Source: an uncultured Arsenicibacter sp. | GTDB taxonomy: Bacteria > Bacteroidota > Bacteroidia > Cytophagales > Spirosomataceae | Direction: 5' to 3' | DNA length: 43,554 nt | Assembly: GCF_945952095.1 (NCBI RefSeq) | Contig: NZ_CAMFHL010000036.1 | Coordinates: forward strand, 1 to 43,554 | Part shown: piece after piece, positions 1 through 7,957 of the stretch | Numbering within the stretch: position 1 is the first letter of the stretch | Layout: the number at the start of each line of letters is the position of its first letter | Notes under the pieces: generated by a model | Database searches by the model: none | What the model was told of the DNA's origin: nothing | The model's input: only the letters and a program-made list of their open reading frames with translations | Position numbers and translations under genes: made by a program

Positions 1-2
1 AT

Positions 3-716
3 ATGGAAGCCTTTGAGCGGGAAAAACGTGAGGGCGGCGGCATCAGTAAAGCCTTTACCGAAGTTTTTCATGCCTTACGGGAAATGCCTGCTACCATGAA
101 ACAACTGTGGTGGGTCAAATTTTTTACCTGGTATGGGTTACCGCTCATGTGGCAATATCTTTCACTGGCCATTGCCCGGCACGCTTTTAATGCACCAACC
201 CCGCAATCGCCGGGATTCGAGAAAGGAATTGAAGTCGGAAATGACTGCTTCGCCCTTTTTAACGTTGGCTGCTTCGGTATTTCCTTTTTCCTGCCTGCCA
301 TTGCTAACCGCATCGGTCGCCGTGGGACCCATGCGCTTTTTTTAACGCTGGGAGGCCTCGGCTTTTTATCCATGCTCTTTAACAGCGATGAGAACGGTTT
401 CCGTATCGGTATGACGCTGGTTGGCTTAGCCTGGGGCTCTATTCTGTCAATGCCTTATGTTATGCTATCGACATCCGTTCCGGCTGACCGCATGGGCGTA
501 TACATGGGGCTTTTCAACGGTTTTATCGTCGTGCCTCAAATTGTAAACATGATAACCGTTGGCTTTCTCTACAACAATCTATTAGGCAGCGACCCGTTAA
601 ATGCGCTCATTCTCTGCGGGGTATGTTTATTTTTGGCGGCGGGAGCCTGTTTCCTGGTAAAAGAAGACAGTAAAAGCGAAAAAGCAGCGTTCCCCATCGG
701 AGCAGGCGGCCACTGA
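3..716 (+). CDS. MFS sugar transporter, C-terminal part (5' end outside window)
   Basis: This is the C-terminal 237 residues of a major facilitator superfamily permease. The reading frame is open to the left edge, so the ATG at 3 is probably an internal methionine and the start lies outside the window. Several hydrophobic helices are visible. Between two of them is a short basic loop with ANRIGRRG, the kind of basic inter-helix loop that MFS proteins carry. The pattern recalls the SLC45/sucrose-proton symporter group of Bacteroidota, but the substrate cannot be read from the sequence. Its stop lies 5 bp before the PfkB kinase start, so the two are probably co-transcribed: uptake of a sugar followed by its phosphorylation. 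The MFS call is firm; the sugar class is inferred from the neighbour. Confidence 0.8.
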   Translation: MEAFEREKREGGGISKAFTEVFHALREMPATMKQLWWVKFFTWYGLPLMWQYLSLAIARHAFNAPTPQSPGFEKGIEVGNDCFALFNVGCFGISFFLPAIANRIGRRGTHALFLTLGGLGFLSMLFNSDENGFRIGMTLVGLAWGSILSMPYVMLSTSVPADRMGVYMGLFNGFIVVPQIVNMITVGFLYNNLLGSDPLNALILCGVCLFLAAGACFLVKEDSKSEKAAFPIGAGGH

Positions 717-721
717 CAGTA

Positions 722-1642
722 ATGGAAAACAGAACGTATCAACTGATTGCGGTTGGTGAGCTACTGGTCGATCTGATTGGCCACGAGGTCGCCAACAGCC
801 TTTTTGACACGCGGGATTATCACCGGTATCAGGGTGGAAGCCCCGCAAACATGGCGGCAAACATGGCACGCCTCGGTAATAAAACGGCGCTTGTTGCCTG
901 CGTTGGTAATGACAACCTGGGCACTTACCTTACCCAACGCGTTGGTGAAGCCGGTGTGGATACACAGTTTATTGCCCGGGACGCAGAAGCCCCCAGCAGC
1001 ATCGTTATCGTTTCACGGACAAAAGGCACCCCCGATTTCATTGCCTACCGGGAAGCAGACCGGATGATCCGGCCGGAATATATTCCGGACTCGCTGCTGG
1101 CTCAGGCGTCTTTTTTTCATACGACCTGTTTTGCGCTCAGCCGGCAACCCGCTCAGGATGCGATTGTCGATGCGGCGCAGCGGGCCTGCAAGGCCGGTTG
1201 CCAGGTAAGTATTGATGCCAACTATGCCCCGACCATCTGGCCGGACCGCGAAGGTGCGAAGCGGATCCTGAAAAGCTACTGCTCTGCCAATGCGCTGGTC
1301 AAGCTGAGTGAAGACGATGCCGCACGGCTTTACGGGGCTCCGCAAACACCAGAGCGTATTATCGGCGATTTCCACGAGATGGGCGCTTCACTTGTTTGTC
1401 TGACCCTCGGCGGTGAGGGCAGCTGGGTGTCGTATGATTATGGCAAAGAAAAGGTCCGGATTCAGGCCAAACCGATCAACGTTGTTGACGCAACCGGGGC
1501 CGGGGATGCTTACTGGGCCGGATTTCTGACTGCCTGGATCGGCGGCCGGATACCGGAGCAGTGCGCACACGCAGCAGCGTGGGTTGCCGAACAAAAGCTC
1601 ACGCGGAACGGGCCTCTGCCTGCCGGCTTACAGCTTCCCTAA
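722..1642 (+). CDS. PfkB-family carbohydrate kinase (fructokinase-like)
   Basis: This cytoplasmic ATP-dependent sugar kinase of the ribokinase/PfkB family has 306 residues, a normal length. The N-terminal sugar-binding signature is GGSPANMAANMARLGN (about residues 39-54). The C-terminal PfkB signature is DATGAGDAYWAGF, with the catalytic Asp at residue 262 followed by the anion-hole glycines. The C-terminus is slightly short after the last helix but carries all motifs. It starts 5 bp after an MFS sugar transporter stop, which suggests a two-gene uptake and phosphorylation operon closed by a strong terminator at 1656-1702. The usual substrate of such pairs is fructose or a related sugar; that is inference, as sequence alone does not separate fructokinase from other PfkB kinases. 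Confidence 0.88.
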   Translation: MENRTYQLIAVGELLVDLIGHEVANSLFDTRDYHRYQGGSPANMAANMARLGNKTALVACVGNDNLGTYLTQRVGEAGVDTQFIARDAEAPSSIVIVSRTKGTPDFIAYREADRMIRPEYIPDSLLAQASFFHTTCFALSRQPAQDAIVDAAQRACKAGCQVSIDANYAPTIWPDREGAKRILKSYCSANALVKLSEDDAARLYGAPQTPERIIGDFHEMGASLVCLTLGGEGSWVSYDYGKEKVRIQAKPINVVDATGAGDAYWAGFLTAWIGGRIPEQCAHAAAWVAEQKLTRNGPLPAGLQLP

Positions 1643-1655
1643 CACCGGATATACC

Positions 1656-1702
1656 AACGGGTCAGCCGGCAGTATTGCTCTGTCAGCTGACCCGTTTTTT
1701 TT
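1656..1702 (+). terminator. Rho-independent terminator after the sugar kinase
   Basis: Perfect 11-bp arms (1656-1666 and 1686-1696, AACGGGTCAGC and its complement) enclose a 19-nt loop. A run of eight T at 1695-1702 follows on the + strand. It lies between convergent genes. The minus strand lacks a clear T-tract. Confidence 0.88.
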
Positions 1703-1714
1703 CAGAAGCCTTTA

Positions 1715-4186
1715 TTACGCTTCACGGGTCGGTACCGCTACCTGTTTCTGTATCCGGATTACTGTTACAGTTTCTTCAGTAGTTTCCGGATACCAGACGG
1801 TTTGTCCGGCCAGCCAGGTTTGCAGCTTTTTTGTACCGCTTTTTTTCTCCCATCCGCTTGGCACTATCAGCCAGGCAGCCTGTTCTTCTGCCAGTAATTG
1901 CCCGCTTAACCACAGGTAATAGACAAATGCAGGTTCTTGCGCGGCATATACCGCTTTATATTGCGTTTTAAAGGCATTTAACCAGCTTTCCGGAATAGCA
2001 GGCGGTGTTGCAGGTGGCTGTGAGATAATCGCATTAAAGCCGGTAAACCCGCCGCTTTCATTAAACCGGGTTGGCCACCGGATGCGCCATTCAAATCCAT
2101 CCTGATCATCAGGCCGACGTTGCTCAAGACGCTGTGTAAGGCGCGTGATGTCAAGCCGCAGTTTTTCCTGATCAGCCTGCTGCGACGGCGTGAGTTGTTC
2201 CGGAAAGAGCAGGTTTCCGGCATACCGCTGCGTATAAACAGCCTGCAAACGGGTTAACCGGTCAACCAACGGCCGGTCTGCAAGCACAGTCTGTGCCTGT
2301 AAATGTTGACGGAATACACCGAGTTGCTGATCAATCTGCCGGCCGGAAGCAGCCGTTTCCCGATCATAATAATTCTGTACCTGCTGCTTCAGCCGGCTCA
2401 GCCGGTCTGTCAGTTCCTCTTCGCCGTAAAGCAGCGGCAGTTGTATGTTCAGTTGGTATAAGAGTCCGTTACCGCTTTGCAGCTGCCACGTTAATCCCGG
2501 AAAAACCGGCCAGGCAGTACCCTTCTTTTTATCTGCCACCGCATAGAGATCGGTCAGCAATTCCAGCGACAGCCGGGTCAGGGCAATCATCCGTTGGTAC
2601 TTATCCGGTACGACGCCGAATAAAACGGATGTCAATAAAGCCTTTTTGGCATCAAACAACGCCTTCCGGATGCGTTGCGGTTCGGTGTTCCGGCTCACAG
2701 GCCCGGTAATCCGGTAATAGACCGGCTCTCCATCCAGCGTTGCCAGTTGCACCTGACCGTTTACAACAGCAAGTGTGTAGTGATGCATTGACTGTCCTTG
2801 TCCGTCGGTGAGCAACCCTGATCTGTGCTGCAACTGTACGAGTTCCTGGAGCGCTAGTTGCAGAATCCGTCCCGAACCGGCATATACATCGCAGATGGCA
2901 ACGCTCCGGAAGATAGCCAGCGCTTCGTCAACCGGCACCGATGCCAGCTTGTCGGTCAGTTGCTCAAACGAGGTATCCCCGAGACCCGATAGTGCGGATA
3001 ACTGCCCCTGAACCGCCTCCTGAACCGCGTTACGGGTTATTTCGCGGACAACGTTCATCGGAGCAGCGGTTTCTCCTGTCAACCACGCGAACAACGCATC
3101 AACACCCGCTGCTGTACAAACAAACCGTCCTTCCGGAATCACCACTGGAGGGCCCGCCGTTATGATTTCGCAGTCCGCTAACATATGCGCCAGCCTGACA
3201 ACCGGAGATGCCGGTTGCGCCGCAGCTTCATCTGGCGGCACAGTATCAGGCGGAGCCGGCCATTCTGTGGTTTCCACGCTCAGTAAGGCCGGATGTGTGT
3301 TCTTCCAGACATTCAGGATCGCGGCAACGTCATCATTTGACAGTACCTCACCGATGGCTATAGGTACCTGACCGCCGATAGCCGCTATTTTGCACTCCAA
3401 TGCCCGTAAAAAGAGCAACCGGCAGAACCATACCGGAAAGGCATCCGGCATTTCCTCACGGATTGGGGCCAGTCGTTCCATCAGTTCCGGATCAGTTTCA
3501 TCGGCTGCATTATAGGATGCAGACAGGTTACTAAACAGTAAAAAGGCGTTAATCCATTCAGTACTTTGTTGTTCCGGCTGTGATACCAGCTCGCGTAGAT
3601 TCAGATAGGTAACCGGAATATCCGCCTGGATTTCACGTATAGTTCTGGCTAACCCGGCATAAATTACCGTTTCGGTTTTCCCCTGCTTTTTAAGCTGAAA
3701 AATATACCTTAGTTTGGGATGGTCGATAAAATACGTCCGGATGTCTGAAGCATCAAACCAAAACCATGAAAAGCCGTCGGTTACTACCAGGCATTCCGGC
3801 AGGTTGCCGTAGGTATCGTAGTGCTCAAAGCAGGATAGGATAAGGGTATGCAGTGCCTTTACATTCGGTTTGAGCGGGGTCATCATTTCGGCCCCATAAG
3901 CCCGCTTGACAACCAGCAGTGTCCGGCTGCTGCCTCCGTCCTCAGCATCCGTTAACCGCAATGCTCCGCCGGCATCGGTTTCCGGATGCCATTCCGGTTC
4001 AGCCCGCAACTCCTGCACAAAGGCTGTGATAATCCGCCGCTGAAACTCTTCGGTTTCGTCTTCGCTGGTCCGCGACACAAGTTTCCGGGCTGCTTCCTGA
4101 AATAAAGCAAATGCGGCGGCGCCGGCATACGTCCGTCCTTCGGTACGGAAAAGGTGCTGTGCCGGTTTACGAAGTGAAAGCCTCAT
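1715..4186 (-). CDS. Degenerate type IIG (Eco57I-like) restriction-modification protein, no target-recognition domain
   Basis: This 823-residue protein follows the order of Bacteroidota type IIG enzymes but with eroded active sites. Residues about 45-195 match the N-terminal nuclease region; its usual E-x-K strand reads LLVVKR (about 90-95), so the acidic residue is gone. Residues about 420-545 match the methyltransferase core. Motif I reads CDVYAGSGRIL (432-442), keeping Asp and GSG but losing the Pro of DPAxGSG. The following acidic SAM-ribose position (normally LFGVDI) reads LFGVVP (522-527). The catalytic NPPY motif reads SQPPA (722-726), losing both the Asn and the aromatic residue. The protein ends about 90 residues later, where the target-recognition domain would begin. 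The frame is uninterrupted, so it may be a maintained non-catalytic derivative rather than fresh decay. No partner R-M gene is adjacent. Family alignment is from memory. Confidence 0.62.
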   Translation of the reverse strand: MRLSLRKPAQHLFRTEGRTYAGAAAFALFQEAARKLVSRTSEDETEEFQRRIITAFVQELRAEPEWHPETDAGGALRLTDAEDGGSSRTLLVVKRAYGAEMMTPLKPNVKALHTLILSCFEHYDTYGNLPECLVVTDGFSWFWFDASDIRTYFIDHPKLRYIFQLKKQGKTETVIYAGLARTIREIQADIPVTYLNLRELVSQPEQQSTEWINAFLLFSNLSASYNAADETDPELMERLAPIREEMPDAFPVWFCRLLFLRALECKIAAIGGQVPIAIGEVLSNDDVAAILNVWKNTHPALLSVETTEWPAPPDTVPPDEAAAQPASPVVRLAHMLADCEIITAGPPVVIPEGRFVCTAAGVDALFAWLTGETAAPMNVVREITRNAVQEAVQGQLSALSGLGDTSFEQLTDKLASVPVDEALAIFRSVAICDVYAGSGRILQLALQELVQLQHRSGLLTDGQGQSMHHYTLAVVNGQVQLATLDGEPVYYRITGPVSRNTEPQRIRKALFDAKKALLTSVLFGVVPDKYQRMIALTRLSLELLTDLYAVADKKKGTAWPVFPGLTWQLQSGNGLLYQLNIQLPLLYGEEELTDRLSRLKQQVQNYYDRETAASGRQIDQQLGVFRQHLQAQTVLADRPLVDRLTRLQAVYTQRYAGNLLFPEQLTPSQQADQEKLRLDITRLTQRLEQRRPDDQDGFEWRIRWPTRFNESGGFTGFNAIISQPPATPPAIPESWLNAFKTQYKAVYAAQEPAFVYYLWLSGQLLAEEQAAWLIVPSGWEKKSGTKKLQTWLAGQTVWYPETTEETVTVIRIQKQVAVPTREA

Positions 4187-4246
4187 GCCGTAAAATTACA
4201 TCGAAGCGGTGAAGTTCTAAGCAGTTTACCCCCTGATAAACAGCAA

Positions 4247-4268
4247 ACGCCCGACAATTGCCGGGCGT
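4247..4268 (-). terminator. Terminator at the end of the ATP synthase operon
   Basis: A 7-bp GC-rich stem (ACGCCCG, 4247-4253, with its complement at 4262-4268) has an 8-nt loop. On the minus strand it is followed by the moderately T-rich TTGCTGTTTATC. It separates atpH from the type IIG-like gene. Confidence 0.65.
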
Positions 4269-4311
4269 CTGAATTAACGATAAATCGTTGGTATTGTTTT
4301 CCTGCCTGTGA

Positions 4312-4851
4312 TTAGTTCAGAAACTCAAGTTTCAGTTCATTGAGCTGGCTGCGCAGTGATGCATCCAGCTGCTCGTCACCAATCCGGAGTACGTATCCAC
4401 CGATCAGGTTCGGATTTGTCAGTTCTTCCAGTTCTACCCCTTTGGCACCTGTTGATTTTGTCACGAGTGCTTTAAAAGCAGCACGGAGTTCGTCAGTAAG
4501 CGGTACCGTTGTGGTTACTGTGGCGCGTTTGATGCCTTTCGATTCATCATACAGATTAATGAACTCGGCAGCAATAGCGTCAAGGATAGACTCACGGTTT
4601 TTGCGGGCAACGATACCGAAAAAAGCCATTGACAGTGGATTAATCCGCTCTCCGAAGATTGCCTTAACCACCTGGTTTTTCTTCTCACTGCGCACAATCG
4701 GGTTCTTCAGCACCAGCGCCAGCTGGCGGTTCTCTGCCAACGTACGCTTGAAGAACAACATATCGTTCTGAATGTCCTCTGTCAGGCTTTTTTCCTGTGC
4801 CAGATCGAACAACGATTTGGCATACCGGAATGCTACTGTAGATACAGCCAT
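4312..4851 (-). CDS. atpH: ATP synthase F1 subunit delta
   Basis: This is the delta (OSCP-like) subunit that joins the peripheral stalk to the top of the F1 head. It has 179 residues, the family's usual length. The N-terminal helical domain begins MAVSTVAFRYAKSLFDLAQE, a typical delta start. The C-terminal part carries LIGGYVLRIGDEQLDASLRSQ, close to the family signature IGGxxxRIGDxxxDxSxxxxL. It follows atpF after 64 bp and is the last gene of the operon in this window. In most bacteria atpA and atpG come next; here a terminator and an unrelated gene do. The start ATG is the only sensible one for the N-terminal domain. Confidence 0.95.
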   Translation of the reverse strand: MAVSTVAFRYAKSLFDLAQEKSLTEDIQNDMLFFKRTLAENRQLALVLKNPIVRSEKKNQVVKAIFGERINPLSMAFFGIVARKNRESILDAIAAEFINLYDESKGIKRATVTTTVPLTDELRAAFKALVTKSTGAKGVELEELTNPNLIGGYVLRIGDEQLDASLRSQLNELKLEFLN

Positions 4852-4915
4852 ATCTTCGGGAGCAACGTGCCGGGCATGGTTAAGGGCGATTCCTTACTCC
4901 TGACCGGCCCTTTGC

Positions 4916-5410
4916 TTAGTTAAGTCTTGCGTTTGCTACTAAGTCCTGAACAAGTTTCTCCTGAGCCGTTTTGTCGGCAAGTTCTTTACGCAGAACTTTT
5001 TCAGCGATATCAAGTGAAAGCGTAACTACTTCTTTTTTCACCTGAGCAACCAATGCCTGACGCTCGTTGGCCATGGCTTCACGAGCCTGATCCAGCACAC
5101 GCTGGCCTTCGGCAGCGGCTTTGTCACGGGCTTCAGCAATCATTTTATCAGCTGTTTCCTTGGCACCACGCAGCATCGCTTCACGCTCAGCACGGGCTTC
5201 TGCCAGTAATTTCTGATTGTCTGACTGCAGCTGAGCCATTTCCTTACGTGTTTTCTCCGCAAGGTCAATTGCGCTCTGGATGCTTTCTTCCCGCTCTTTC
5301 AAGCCACTTGTGATGGGTTTCCAGGCAAAGCGGGACAGGATAAAGAAGATGGCGAGGAATACAACTACCTGCCAGAAAAGTAACCCAATATCCGGGGTAA
5401 GTAAATCCAT
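4916..5410 (-). CDS. atpF: ATP synthase F0 subunit b
   Basis: This is the peripheral stalk subunit b, 164 residues. One membrane anchor lies near the N-terminus (about residues 8-28, starting after MDLLTPDIGLLFWQVVVF). A long charged helix rich in Glu, Lys, Ala and Gln (about 35-150) follows and would dimerise as a coiled coil up to subunit delta. It lies between atpE and atpH on the minus strand. The 211-bp gap to atpE is the largest inside the operon and holds a hairpin (5516-5558) and a cluster of TTACGA repeats, so this gene may be translated or processed separately from atpE. Confidence 0.95.
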   Translation of the reverse strand: MDLLTPDIGLLFWQVVVFLAIFFILSRFAWKPITSGLKEREESIQSAIDLAEKTRKEMAQLQSDNQKLLAEARAEREAMLRGAKETADKMIAEARDKAAAEGQRVLDQAREAMANERQALVAQVKKEVVTLSLDIAEKVLRKELADKTAQEKLVQDLVANARLN

Positions 5411-5413
5411 TGT

Positions 5414-5475
5414 ATTTTACGAATTACGATTTACGTATGAATGACACAGATTTACGATTTTCAGCATTTACGAGG
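5414..5475. repeat. Cluster of short TTACGA repeats in the atpF leader
   Basis: Four copies of TTACGA (starting at 5417, 5424, 5452 and 5468) and one TTACGT (5431) lie within 57 bp just upstream of atpF on the minus strand. The pattern is simple-sequence-like. No function is evident. Confidence 0.45.
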
Positions 5476-5515
5476 TAAATAAAGACCCGCTCGCAAACCG
5501 TAAGGCGTAAATCTT

Positions 5516-5558
5516 GAAATGCCTGTTCACTGGCTAATCCATATGAACAGGCAATTTC
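5516..5558 (-). other. Intergenic hairpin between atpE and atpF
   Basis: The left arm (5516-5529) pairs with the right arm (5544-5558) through 14 base pairs with a single bulged base around a 14-nt loop. On the minus strand no T-tract follows, so it does not look like a full terminator. On the plus strand a T6 run follows at 5562-5567, but no + gene ends here. It could protect the 3' end of the atpE message. Confidence 0.65.
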
Positions 5559-5621
5559 GGATTTTTTGACGCTTGCGCCGACACCTAATGTAATCAGCAC
5601 GTCAGTACCGGTTTGTCTGGA

Positions 5622-5879
5622 TTATGCCAGAGCAACCAGCAGACAGATAACGGCAGCAAACAGGGCCACGGCCTCGATCAGGGCCGCGATGATCAGCATA
5701 GCTGTCTGGATACGACCGGCAGCTTCCGGCTGACGGGCGATACCTTCCATCGCACTGCCACCGATTTTACCGATACCCAAACCTGCACCAATAGCAGCTA
5801 AACCAGCGCCGATAGCAGCACCTGTAACCGAAATACTACCTGTAGCTTCCAACAGGATAGAGAGCAACATAGCTAACAT
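5622..5879 (-). CDS. atpE: ATP synthase F0 subunit c
   Basis: This is the proteolipid that forms the rotating c-ring in the membrane. It has 85 residues in two hydrophobic hairpin helices joined by the polar loop ARQPE (about residues 48-52). Helix 1 carries the glycine-rich packing motif GAGLAAIGAGLGIGKIGG. The ion-binding carboxylate is Glu69 in helix 2 (ALIEAVALFA). The residue after it is Ala, and no Gln is seen at the helix-1 sodium position, so proton coupling is more likely than sodium coupling (inference). It lies between atpB and atpF. The 211-bp gap with a hairpin downstream may help give the higher copy number that the c-ring needs. Confidence 0.96.
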   Translation of the reverse strand: MLAMLLSILLEATGSISVTGAAIGAGLAAIGAGLGIGKIGGSAMEGIARQPEAAGRIQTAMLIIAALIEAVALFAAVICLLVALA

Positions 5880-5959
5880 GCTCGAATTGAATTTATATAT
5901 AGTTGAACAAAAAAACGCGTACTGAAACTAACGTGCTGATGACCGTCAGGTCAGGCAGC

Positions 5960-7066
5960 TCAGTGACCGTGATCAGCTTCGTGATGTTCTTCGATCGCAC
6001 TGCCAATATACATCGACGACAGCAGCGTAAAGATGAACGCCTGCAGGAAGGCAACCACCAGCTCAATCAGGTTCATGAAGATCGTAAAGATAGCCACCAG
6101 CGGACTGATGCCTGAGGCAATCCCTGAACCGCCCAGGTTCTTCGCGATGAAGATCAGCCCTAATAAGCTCAGGATAATGATGTGACCGGCTGTAATGTTG
6201 GCAAATAACCGGACCATCAGTGAGAAAGGCTTCATGAACACACCGACAATCTCTACCGGAACCATGACCGGCAACAGTGCCAGCGGTACTCCGGTTGGTT
6301 TCACAAGGTGCATCCAGTAGTGCTTGTTACCACTGAAGTTTACGATCAGGAATGTAATCACTGCCAGGGTCATGGTAACGGCAATGTTACCCGTCAGGTT
6401 GGCAGCACCCGGTAACAGACCCAGGAGGTTATTGACCAGGATAAAGAAAAACAGGGTCAGCAGATAAGGCAGGTAACGCTCATACTTAGGACCGATGTTC
6501 GGCTTAACCACTTCATCGCGGATGAACAGGATAATCGGCTCAAGGAATGACTGCAGACCTTTAGGGGCTTTGCCACGGTTCTGCTGATAGCCTTTCGATA
6601 CCGATGAGAAAATCACCAGCAGCAATACGGCGCTCAGGAGCAGGGACGCTACGTTCTTCGTAATGGAAAAATCATAAACGTGTGCTTCGTGATCTTCGGC
6701 ACCGGCAGCATTCACGCGGTGAATTTTGCCATGTACTAACTTATAGTCATTGTAGATGGCGTCGTGGTCGAGTTTTGATGACGAGAACACTTCAACGCCA
6801 CGGTCTTTGCTGTACAGAATCACCGGCAAAGGCAGCTTCAGACCATGCGCAAACTCCCATCCGTGGTCATCACGAATGTGGTGCATAATCATATCACCCA
6901 CATTGAAACCTTCCTTCTTAGTTTCGGCGCCGTGGGCGCTTCCTTCGTGGTGTTCTTGATGTGTGGCTTCTCCCTCATGCTCGTGTTCCTGAGCGTAAGA
7001 AGAAACAAACGGACTGATTATCAGAGCTGAAACCAGTAAAACTTTATGAAGCAGCGAACGAATCAT
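5960..7066 (-). CDS. atpB: ATP synthase F0 subunit a with His-rich N-terminal extension
   Basis: This is the membrane subunit with the proton half-channels, 368 residues from the ATG at 7066. That start is chosen over 7156 because it begins a clear signal peptide (MIRSLLHKVLLVSALIISPF, cleaved near SYAQ|E); an earlier start would bury it. A histidine- and acid-rich segment follows (about residues 27-45, EHEHEGEATHQEHHEGSAH) and should face the periplasm. Four to five membrane helices then carry the conserved half-channel arginine in MVRLFANITAGHI. The C-terminus is again His-rich (EEHHEADHGH). Long N-terminal extensions are, as I recall, usual for Bacteroidota subunit a. It lies between the small membrane genes and atpE. 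Confidence 0.93.
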   Translation of the reverse strand: MIRSLLHKVLLVSALIISPFVSSYAQEHEHEGEATHQEHHEGSAHGAETKKEGFNVGDMIMHHIRDDHGWEFAHGLKLPLPVILYSKDRGVEVFSSSKLDHDAIYNDYKLVHGKIHRVNAAGAEDHEAHVYDFSITKNVASLLLSAVLLLVIFSSVSKGYQQNRGKAPKGLQSFLEPIILFIRDEVVKPNIGPKYERYLPYLLTLFFFILVNNLLGLLPGAANLTGNIAVTMTLAVITFLIVNFSGNKHYWMHLVKPTGVPLALLPVMVPVEIVGVFMKPFSLMVRLFANITAGHIIILSLLGLIFIAKNLGGSGIASGISPLVAIFTIFMNLIELVVAFLQAFIFTLLSSMYIGSAIEEHHEADHGH

Positions 7067-7085
7067 GATGCAATCGAAAGCGGTT

Positions 7086-7448
7086 TTACAAATCGCGTCG
7101 CAAGTTACGATTAAGACCGTACATTTCAAAGCTGGTGTAAAATATATATAGTACAAGAAAGTTTAAAATGAAGGTCTTGCGGTCGTCGAGGCCCCGATAC
7201 AGAAAAAAACCAATGAACCCCACACTTAAGATCAGCCGGGCAATAATGAATGCCATATAAAACCCGATAAACCGTTCGGGTTTACCCTGATTTCCAAGAT
7301 CAACTAACCGGTGCATGAGAAAGGACAGGCTCACATAAAAGAGCAGCATCACTTTCCAGAGCGGATGTATATACTGATTACCGAAAAAGTACTCAGCTAT
7401 AAAAAATACAAATGCGATGATGGCTGAAAAGATAATTGAACGGAGCAT
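7086..7448 (-). CDS. Small four-helix membrane protein in the ATP synthase operon
   Basis: This 120-residue integral membrane protein starts at the ATG at 7448. The frame is open further upstream, but MLRSIIFSAIIAFVFFIAEY begins a clean first helix. About four hydrophobic segments are visible, with a basic C-terminus (LNRNLRRDL). It lies between AtpZ/AtpI and atpB, the place where Bacteroidota carry a poorly described small membrane gene. A role as an assembly helper or AtpI-like partner is inferred from position only; no diagnostic motif was found. Confidence 0.75.
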   Translation of the reverse strand: MLRSIIFSAIIAFVFFIAEYFFGNQYIHPLWKVMLLFYVSLSFLMHRLVDLGNQGKPERFIGFYMAFIIARLILSVGFIGFFLYRGLDDRKTFILNFLVLYIFYTSFEMYGLNRNLRRDL

Positions 7449-7530
7449 TATGGTAGTAAAAATAGATATCCGGCAATAAACACAGGACAATTCTGGCACA
7501 AACTATACTTTATCTGGTATCAGTTGTACC

Positions 7531-7788
7531 TTATTGTTTGGGAAGTTGCTTAATAAACAGATACAATGAAGCACCGATTGCGGTAAGCGACAGAATCACC
7601 GTCCAGGCCGGAAACTTATTGCCCAGCCATTCATCGATCTTCATGCCGCCCCACACGCCCAGGCCAATCGTGCCTAACATCTGAAATGCAATGCTGCTGT
7701 ACTGCGCATAGGATGAGGTTTTGCGGCTGGCATCGTCCAGTTTTTTCCGCACCTCCTCCTGACCCGGTTTTTGTTCTTTATTTTCCAT
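7531..7788 (-). CDS. AtpZ/AtpI-family small membrane protein
   Basis: This 85-residue protein has a charged N-terminus (about 1-25) and two membrane helices. The sequence GLGVWGGMKIDEWLGNKFPA between them is typical of the AtpZ/AtpI family, with Gly-rich and Asp-containing G-x-x-x-D spacing. Family members lie at the head of ATP synthase operons and are linked to c-ring assembly or magnesium/calcium transport. Here it is the first gene of the minus-strand operon. The gene to its right (porW) is divergent, so the operon promoter should lie in 7789-7957; no good consensus was found there. Confidence 0.85.
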   Translation of the reverse strand: MENKEQKPGQEEVRKKLDDASRKTSSYAQYSSIAFQMLGTIGLGVWGGMKIDEWLGNKFPAWTVILSLTAIGASLYLFIKQLPKQ

Positions 7789-7957
7789 GATACAGGCTAT
7801 CTGGCTGGCCGTTCGGCCTTTATTTTGTTATTTTGGGTTTACATTAAATACGGCAAACCCATTCTGGTACGTTTTATGAATGGTGCTTTTCCAACACGTG
7901 TACACCCGACCTGCCACACAACTTGTAAAGGTCGTGTTTTTTATGTTATGTTCCCGG

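Noticed and set aside
4882..4912. AAGGGC/GCCCTT inverted repeat between atpF and atpH
   Set aside because: Only 6 bp with a 19-nt loop; likely by chance.
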